Source of the DNA: Fibrobacter sp.
Lineage (GTDB): Bacteria > Fibrobacterota > Fibrobacteria > Fibrobacterales > Fibrobacteraceae
Assembly (NCBI GenBank): GCA_024398965.1
Contig: JAKSIF010000002.1
Span: 146,110 to 210,109 of the forward strand
Direction of reading: 5' to 3'
Length of the DNA: 64,000 nucleotides
Numbering within the stretch: the stretch's first letter is position 1; the number at the start of each line of letters is the position of its first letter. The notes beneath the pieces are model-generated. The model searched no databases and was not told the DNA's origin. It was given only the letters and a program-made list of their open reading frames with translations. This document shows positions 60,836 to 64,000 of this stretch, piece after piece. Position numbers and translations under genes: made by a program.

Positions 60836-63238
60836 ATGACCAACATCGTGCAAAAAATAAATCAAGTTGTGCAAGTTCTAAGGTATTTTGTCACTCTGGC
60901 TCTTTCAACATTCATTTTATCAACAATCCTTTTTTCCATTGTCAAAACAGACATTTCCTTTGAAATTTATGCCACAGTAGCATTTCCTTCTTTCATAGCT
61001 TGTCTCGTTGTGTATTGCATAAAAAAAGAAAATGCATCCTATCAAATCCGTTTCTTTTTAGTATTACAAGCCAATTTAGTAGCCTTTCTATGGTCAAAAC
61101 ATAACGAATATTCGCCATGTTTAGATACAGAAGACAAATTCTATATTGCGTACTCAATTATCCTAATCATTGCAATATGCTATTTTGCATTTCAGGCTCA
61201 CAAATCCCATGTCATTTCGCCCAAAGAAAACAAAAAAGAAAATTTATTTGAAGAACGAATCGGCGATCTAGAAAAAATAAAAGAATTTCTAAAGAACACA
61301 AACATTCATGAAATCGGCATTTCTTCCGTTTGGGGAGAAGGAAAAACTTTTTTATCAAACTTATTGAAACAAGATGTTAAAAACGAATACGAATTCATTA
61401 CAATAAAAGTAATGAGTTGTACTCTTGATAACGTCGAAGAATTTATTCTAGAGGAACTATCCATTATTTTTAGAAAAGAAGGATTTTACACACCAGCAAC
61501 ATCTAAATTGAAGAACTTCTTCAAAAAGATAAACTTATGGGGACTTGAAAACTTTTTTCAACAAGATTCAGAATCATACACCTTGTCATACGACAAAATA
61601 AAACTCCTTTCTGAACAATTAAAGAAGAAAATCATCCTAAATATTGAAGACATTGATAGAATAGCAGATAAACACACCATCATAAAATTATTTTCAATCT
61701 CAAATCAAATTTCTTCCAATAGCATAAAGGTCATATACCAGTATGGCGAAGCTGAACTTCTCAACATCTTAAATATTAAAGACCATTTCTATCTTGAAAA
61801 ATACATTCCATTACGAGTACTACTAACACCAATACCGTTTGAAAAAGCTATTCAAAAATTTATTGGATGTTCAAAGTATACAATTAACGCAAAAGATTTT
61901 TCATTTTTATTTGAATCGCAAAGGCTTGAGCATCCCGTTTATCAAAAGTTCAAAATCAGTCCAGAAACAGGACCTCTATTCATACAATTTCCTCTTAGAA
62001 AAACAATGATCTTTCTAGAAGAAGTAAATCTCTGTGTAGAAAAATATAAAATTCCTAAAGGTGAAATAAAAATTGTTGTAGTATTTCATTTAATCAAACA
62101 ATTTTTTTATGACGTATTTGACGAAATGCAGTACAACAGAGATTTCGATGAATTACCCATTTTCCAATTAGGCGAAAATAAATTTTCAATAAAAGAACTT
62201 TTATCAGACAACAAAAAAGAGCCTGCAAATCAAATAGAGATTTCTTCGTTTAACACAAATACAAATAGACTACTACTCAAACTATATGCCTTGCTAGATT
62301 ACAAATTAGACTATAAGCAACAAGACGTATCCTCAAAAAGTAATGTATTTAATGCAATCCAAATAAAAAATCACAACGAAAAAATTAACGAAACCATTAA
62401 AAAGCTATTATTCGCCGGAAACGAGGGTCTTTCGAAGCTAGAAAAAGTACATAAAATTGCAGAATCATTATTAAACAATCCTGATTCTTTCTATACCAAA
62501 TATGAGAAAAATTCAGAGCTACGGTCTTTATCAAAACAAATCGATTCAAACAAAAGTATTCATGAAATCGTAATGCTGTCTTTTGTCTTTTTTGAAAAGA
62601 ATCCCGACAAATGGCATTTGTTAATCCAAGGACTTTTTAACGAGAAGGACAAATATTTCAGCAAATTCTATATCCGTATTTTTCAATATGGATGCATCCC
62701 AAACAAGGCCATATTCATTGAGATAATAAGCAAGCTAGCCAACTTGACTGTTTCTGAAAATTTCAGCATAGACGAGTACTACATAAATTTCCTAAAAAGT
62801 TTCTTAAGCTTCCTTACAAAACTAGGTTACGCCAATGAACACCACTTGTGGAGACTTGAAAAAGAAGTTCCAGCGAAGGAAATTTCTTCCGTAATCGACG
62901 AGTATGTCAAAGAAATAGATGATTTATACGGCTATTTTCCTATAACAAAAATATCAATTGAGATACAAAACATAAAGAAATTTCTTGAATTTAACAAAAA
63001 AGTAGTCACCTTCCAAACTCAAAAAACGAACAATTCCCACAACACAAACGCACTTCCCTACGGAGCATATCAAAAACAGGTAACTGAATTAAAATATTTA
63101 GACACTCCTACTAGAAATAAAAAATTAGAGGAATTATACGAACAAGGAAAACTAAATGCAGGAGAGATTGCCTACATTATTGAAAAAATAGAAGAAGCAC
63201 ACCTCCCCACATTATGGACGAAAAACAACATCTTATAA
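60836..63238 (+). CDS. KAP-family membrane P-loop NTPase
   Basis: 800 residues. Four membrane helices (about 14-36, 43-62, 71-87, 103-120) precede a P-loop domain: Walker A GISSVWGEGKT (161-171) and Walker B IILNIEDIDR (266-275), the DxDR form typical of KAP NTPases. The long helical C terminus (about 450-800) has no recognised domain. KAP proteins are often found in plasmid, phage-defence and accessory loci. It is strongly AT-rich and 27 nt after the TupA-like gene. A defence role is possible but not shown. Confidence 0.75.
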   Translation: MTNIVQKINQVVQVLRYFVTLALSTFILSTILFSIVKTDISFEIYATVAFPSFIACLVVYCIKKENASYQIRFFLVLQANLVAFLWSKHNEYSPCLDTEDKFYIAYSIILIIAICYFAFQAHKSHVISPKENKKENLFEERIGDLEKIKEFLKNTNIHEIGISSVWGEGKTFLSNLLKQDVKNEYEFITIKVMSCTLDNVEEFILEELSIIFRKEGFYTPATSKLKNFFKKINLWGLENFFQQDSESYTLSYDKIKLLSEQLKKKIILNIEDIDRIADKHTIIKLFSISNQISSNSIKVIYQYGEAELLNILNIKDHFYLEKYIPLRVLLTPIPFEKAIQKFIGCSKYTINAKDFSFLFESQRLEHPVYQKFKISPETGPLFIQFPLRKTMIFLEEVNLCVEKYKIPKGEIKIVVVFHLIKQFFYDVFDEMQYNRDFDELPIFQLGENKFSIKELLSDNKKEPANQIEISSFNTNTNRLLLKLYALLDYKLDYKQQDVSSKSNVFNAIQIKNHNEKINETIKKLLFAGNEGLSKLEKVHKIAESLLNNPDSFYTKYEKNSELRSLSKQIDSNKSIHEIVMLSFVFFEKNPDKWHLLIQGLFNEKDKYFSKFYIRIFQYGCIPNKAIFIEIISKLANLTVSENFSIDEYYINFLKSFLSFLTKLGYANEHHLWRLEKEVPAKEISSVIDEYVKEIDDLYGYFPITKISIEIQNIKKFLEFNKKVVTFQTQKTNNSHNTNALPYGAYQKQVTELKYLDTPTRNKKLEELYEQGKLNAGEIAYIIEKIEEAHLPTLWTKNNIL

Positions 63239-63298
63239 AATCATCGCCGAACATTCACACAAAATATTTTATATTCATGTTAACCCCTAGAAGTTCAC

Positions 63299-63442
63299 AT
63301 GAACGTAAAAGAATTACAGCAAAAACTAGATTGGTTAATGGCTAACGGAATTTCAATAGGAAATTCCGATATTGAAGAGCAGGGTTATCCAGCATGTTTC
63401 AATAACATCGGATACTGCTATAATTCAGGCACCGATTTTTAA
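63299..63442 (+). CDS. Small or truncated protein, 47 residues
   Basis: MNVKELQQKLDWLMANGISI, then GNSDIEEQGYPACFNNIGYC and YNSGTDF-stop. The composition looks like real coding. The frame stops next to a C-rich stretch that could mark an insertion, so it may be the 5' piece of a longer gene. Confidence 0.4.
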   Translation: MNVKELQQKLDWLMANGISIGNSDIEEQGYPACFNNIGYCYNSGTDF

Positions 63443-63579
63443 CAGATAAATCTTTACCCCCCTGGGTAGCTGACCCCCCCAACAATAATTAAGATTTTTT
63501 GAAAAATCCGCCAAAAATTAGTATATTTTTGAAAGAAATTAAGGATTTTTGAAAATGAACGGCGCTGGTTATCAATTTT

Positions 63580-63632
63580 TGATGGTAGTGTCAAGGGTTT
63601 TTCGCAAAAATAGTTTGTTCCAACATCAGATT
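63580..63632. mobile_element. Probable end of an IS256-family element
   Basis: The bases GTAGTGTCAAGGGTTTTTCG (from about 63586) lie about 50 nt beyond the transposase stop, where the terminal inverted repeat of an IS256-type element is expected. The partner end is outside the window, so the exact boundary is not proven. Confidence 0.4.
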
Positions 63633-64000
63633 CTAGGCCAGGTTCTTCCTAGCTTTTTTCAATTCTGTTTCAATTTCCCTTTGGTTTTCAAGTTCATAGA
63701 GGTGTTTCATATTCAAGTATCGCTTGGTGCCCCAGTCTTTTGATGCCACATACCTTAGCCTAGCGCAGACAAGCATCAAGGCTGATTCGCCATCCGGAAA
63801 GCAACCCACAACTCTTGTTCTACGGCGAATCTCGCGGTTGAGACGTTCCAGGATGTTGTTGGTCCTGATGCTTCGCCAATGCTCGTGCGGGAACTCCAGG
63901 TAGGTCAAGGTTTCACCGACGCCTCTGGCATAGAGATCTGCCGCAGATTTCAGCCCCATGTCCCGCAGTTTCTGCTCCACATCGATAACCTTCTTTAGAG
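63633..64000 (-). CDS. IS256-family transposase, C-terminal part (runs off window)
   Basis: The frame is open to the window edge. It shows the Mutator/IS256 C-terminal block: FPHEHWRSIRTNNILERLNR, EIRRRTRVVGCFPDGESALM and LVCARLRYVASKDWGTKRYL. The catalytic Glu of the DDE triad is the one in NNILERLNREIRRR. The first two Asp would lie beyond 64000. The end is Glu/Lys-rich. Confidence 0.92.
   Translation of the reverse strand, partial: LKKVIDVEQKLRDMGLKSAADLYARGVGETLTYLEFPHEHWRSIRTNNILERLNREIRRRTRVVGCFPDGESALMLVCARLRYVASKDWGTKRYLNMKHLYELENQREIETELKKARKNLA

Larger units (their letters stand above)
63239..63632. other. AT-rich interval with small frame and possible IS junctions
   Basis: Apart from the 47-codon frame at 63299-63442, it has a C-rich stretch (63447-63480) containing two C-runs around TGGGTAGCTGA, and AT-rich DNA up to the IS256-type transposase. 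No other gene is supported. Confidence 0.4.

Overview
This window looks like chromosomal DNA of a Fibrobacter-type bacterium (phylum Fibrobacterota). The main clue is the protein at 8605-9732, which carries the Fibrobacter-specific FISUMP C-terminal domain. The many signal-peptide lipoproteins and outer-membrane proteins, the moderate GC with C-rich codon use, and a spirochaete/mitochondrial-type EF-G agree with this. The genus is an inference; no 16S gene is present.

Housekeeping backbone (about 1-38100). Genes follow one another with short gaps or 1-14 nt overlaps: miaB, a SPOR protein, tRNA-Leu(CAA), panD, a LytR_C-like lipoprotein-rsfS-argS run, purU, pyrE, a DEAD-box helicase, map, fusA, then mazG and dprA with start codons back to back, a DivIC/FtsB-like gene, an RND efflux permease and adaptor, two related cell-envelope proteins, the ribosomal operon rpsF-rpsR-rplI (no ssb), trpS, rnd, a membrane-anchored 5-formyl-THF cyclo-ligase homologue, a TrmH/SpoU methyltransferase and a GltD-like flavoprotein. 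Several gaps hold AT-rich palindromic or GC-hairpin repeats, and rho-independent terminators are clear in places.

Accessory island 1 (about 38200-45450, all on the minus strand). Two modules lie in tandem. Each reads, in transcription order: sigma70-like promoter, about 320-nt structured leader, DRB0094/Rnl5-type RNA ligase, ORF6N-domain protein, hipB, hipA. The upstream module has an intact ligase; in the downstream module the ligase is gutted by deletions. The 290 nt next to the ligase start are identical by eye in both copies, while the adjoining ligase and ORF6N coding DNA has diverged. The leader is therefore the best candidate here for an undescribed functional RNA, possibly a partner or substrate of the ligase. 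The two hipBA pairs are not closely related, and each has its own palindromic operator candidates.

Surface polysaccharide locus (about 45500-60800). A minus-strand operon (sulfatase-like membrane enzyme, wecE, ATP-grasp ligase, Gfo/Idh oxidoreductase) faces a plus-strand set (GT2 glycosyltransferase, pilin-like protein, polytopic membrane protein, wzm). Wzm and its partner Wzt are separated by about 4 kb of rearranged DNA: a truncated GNAT gene with a tiny upstream gene, a third ORF6N gene between 63-bp direct repeats, decayed pieces of wzm, wzt and ORF6N, and an MdoB/LtaS-like gene. Wzt looks chimeric: a GC-rich ATPase half joined to an AT-rich cargo-binding half.

Right end (about 60800-64000). 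An AT-rich KAP-type membrane NTPase (defence candidate), a 47-codon orphan reading frame and the 3' end of an IS256-family transposase that runs off the window. No CRISPR array or rRNA gene was seen.
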